This document shows, piece by piece, positions 63,070 to 64,000 of a stretch of 64,000 bases of DNA; the first letter of the stretch is position 1, and every line of letters starts with the position of its first letter. The notes beneath the pieces were generated by a model. That model saw nothing but the letters and a program-made list of their open reading frames with translations. It did no database searches and was not told where the DNA came from. The DNA comes from Novosphingobium kaempferiae (GTDB lineage: Bacteria > Pseudomonadota > Alphaproteobacteria > Sphingomonadales > Sphingomonadaceae): positions 1,302,001 to 1,366,000 of the forward strand of contig NZ_CP089301.1 in assembly GCF_021227995.1 (NCBI RefSeq), written 5' to 3'. The position numbers and the translations under genes are program-made.

Positions 63070-64000
63070 TCACCCGCTCCGGAAGGCGTGGGTGAGCGGA
63101 TAACGCCGGTCGCGCCCGAAATTGCGCGCGGTCAGCTTCACACCGGGCGGCGACTGGCGGCGCTTGTATTCAGCGCGGTGGAGCAGGCATTCGACGCGCG
63201 CCACGGTGGCGCGCTCGAAGCCCTCGTTGACGAGTTGCTCCACGCTCTTGTCGTGCTCCACGAGGCCGATGAGGATCGGATCGAGCACCTCGTAGGGTGG
63301 CAACAGGTCGCTGTCGCGCTGGCCTTCGTGCAGTTCCGCCGTCGGTTCGCGCGTCAGCACGCCCTCGGGGATAACCTGCCCCGAAGGCCCGAGGCCGATC
63401 CGCGCAACGTTGCGATTGCGCCAGTTCGCCAGTGCGTAGACGGTGGTCTTGTAGGCGTCCTTGAGCGGGTTGTAGCCGCCCGCCATGTCACCGTAGATGG
63501 TGGCATAACCCACGCTCAGCTCGCTCTTGTTGGCGGTGGCGAGCAGCATCGGGCCGAACTTGTTCGACAGCGCCATCAGCGCCGCACCGCGCACCCGCGA
63601 CTGGAGGTTCTCCTCCGCCAGATCGCGCGGCAGCCCGTCGAACGCCTCGCCCAGCATCGAATCGAAGCCGTCTACCGCCGCGCCGATCGGCATCTCGGCA
63701 TAGCGAATGCCCAGCATCCGGGCGCAGGCAGCGGCATCCTCGCGGCTCTGCGTGCTGGTGAAGCGCGAGGGCATCATCACCCCCCACACCCGGTCCGCGC
63801 CGAGCGCATCGACGGCGATGGCGGCGCAGGTCGCCGAATCGATCCCGCCCGAAAGCCCCAGCACGACGCCGGGGAAGCCGTGCCGCTCCACGTAGTCGCG
63901 CAAGGACAGGACCATGGCGCTGTAGATGTCCTCGGGGTTCTCGGCGAGCGTCTCCACGGTGCCGCGATCACAGCGCCAGCCCTTTGCGGTCTTGGTCCAG
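63070..64000 (-). CDS. nadE: NAD+ synthase, glutamine-dependent type, C-terminal part (5' end outside window)
   Basis: The frame is open to the right edge, so the gene is truncated at its start: the peptide upstream of the first possible start (GTG at 63957) continues in frame as GWRCDRGTVETLAENPEDIY. The synthetase domain shows the P-loop GLSGGIDSATCAAIAVDALG, then SNKFGPMLLATANKSELSVGYATIYGDMAGGYNPLKD, and ends RRYPLTHAFRSG. This terminus and the interior match the large NadE with an N-terminal glutaminase domain, which should lie beyond 64000. It forms NAD from nicotinate adenine dinucleotide. Confidence 0.94.
   Translation of the reverse strand, partial: WTKTAKGWRCDRGTVETLAENPEDIYSAMVLSLRDYVERHGFPGVVLGLSGGIDSATCAAIAVDALGADRVWGVMMPSRFTSTQSREDAAACARMLGIRYAEMPIGAAVDGFDSMLGEAFDGLPRDLAEENLQSRVRGAALMALSNKFGPMLLATANKSELSVGYATIYGDMAGGYNPLKDAYKTTVYALANWRNRNVARIGLGPSGQVIPEGVLTREPTAELHEGQRDSDLLPPYEVLDPILIGLVEHDKSVEQLVNEGFERATVARVECLLHRAEYKRRQSPPGVKLTARNFGRDRRYPLTHAFRSG

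Overview
The window is chromosomal DNA of a GC-rich alphaproteobacterium, most likely a sphingomonad of the Novosphingobium type. The evidence is three TonB-dependent receptors, a PhoK-like secreted alkaline phosphatase, a PQQ/haem dehydrogenase, paired M16 peptidases, and dispersed inverted repeats of the kind common in sphingomonad genomes. No insertion sequence, prophage, integrase, rRNA or CRISPR array was seen. Genes are densely packed, and the few AT-richer islands are intergenic.

Layout. 0-2 kb: start of a cNMP-binding/thioredoxin-reductase-like gene, then a flavin disulfide reductase coupled to a small membrane protein. 2.2-8.6 kb: an apparent phosphorus-acquisition block (TonB receptor, Tat-exported glycerophosphodiesterase, Pit phosphate transporter) with candidate Pho boxes, followed by a ZntB-like metal transporter. 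8.7-15.1 kb: tRNA-Leu(CAG), an NDUFA9-like dehydrogenase, a cupin protein, two DUF2171 proteins, a lipoprotein PQQ dehydrogenase with a c-type haem, a coiled-coil lipoprotein and an L,D-transpeptidase. 15.4-20.5 kb: nrdA with a long leader, a GlsB-type stress protein, nadB and an easily missed zinc-ribbon mini-protein. 20.7-26.6 kb: ABC ATPase, cytochrome P450 with a recognisable promoter/operator, a divergent HxlR regulator/azoreductase pair, a CHCC zinc-finger protein, tldD and a secreted hypothetical protein. 26.7-33 kb: TetR regulator, TonB receptor and an orphan propeller-type sensor kinase. 33-40.5 kb: guaA, a 26-aa peptide gene, an acyltransferase, gyrB and a Tat-exported aminotransferase-like enzyme. 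40.6-51.4 kb: a UbiH-type hydroxylase coupled to the PhoK-like phosphatase, a DsbD/ScsB reductase, an M16 peptidase pair and the coupled lgt-MidA-DUF2306 set. 51.6-64 kb: glnD, patatin plus 3-hydroxybutyrate dehydrogenase, asd, gltX, benE, a siderophore-type TonB receptor with a Fur-like palindrome, and the C-terminal part of nadE.

How the genes work together. Housekeeping metabolism (GMP, dNTP, NAD, aspartate-family amino acids, tRNA charging, gyrase, PII signalling) is mixed with envelope and nutrient-scavenging functions. The most notable regulatory element is a complete-looking transcription attenuator between gltX and asd. It has a 25-codon leader peptide with an Ile-Ile-Ile-Thr-Thr run and three mutually exclusive RNA pairings ending in a terminator hairpin. 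Seven copies of a palindromic repeat whose two arms covary also stand out, as do a PQQ dehydrogenase without the usual vicinal cysteines and a ZntB-like gene with no canonical start codon.
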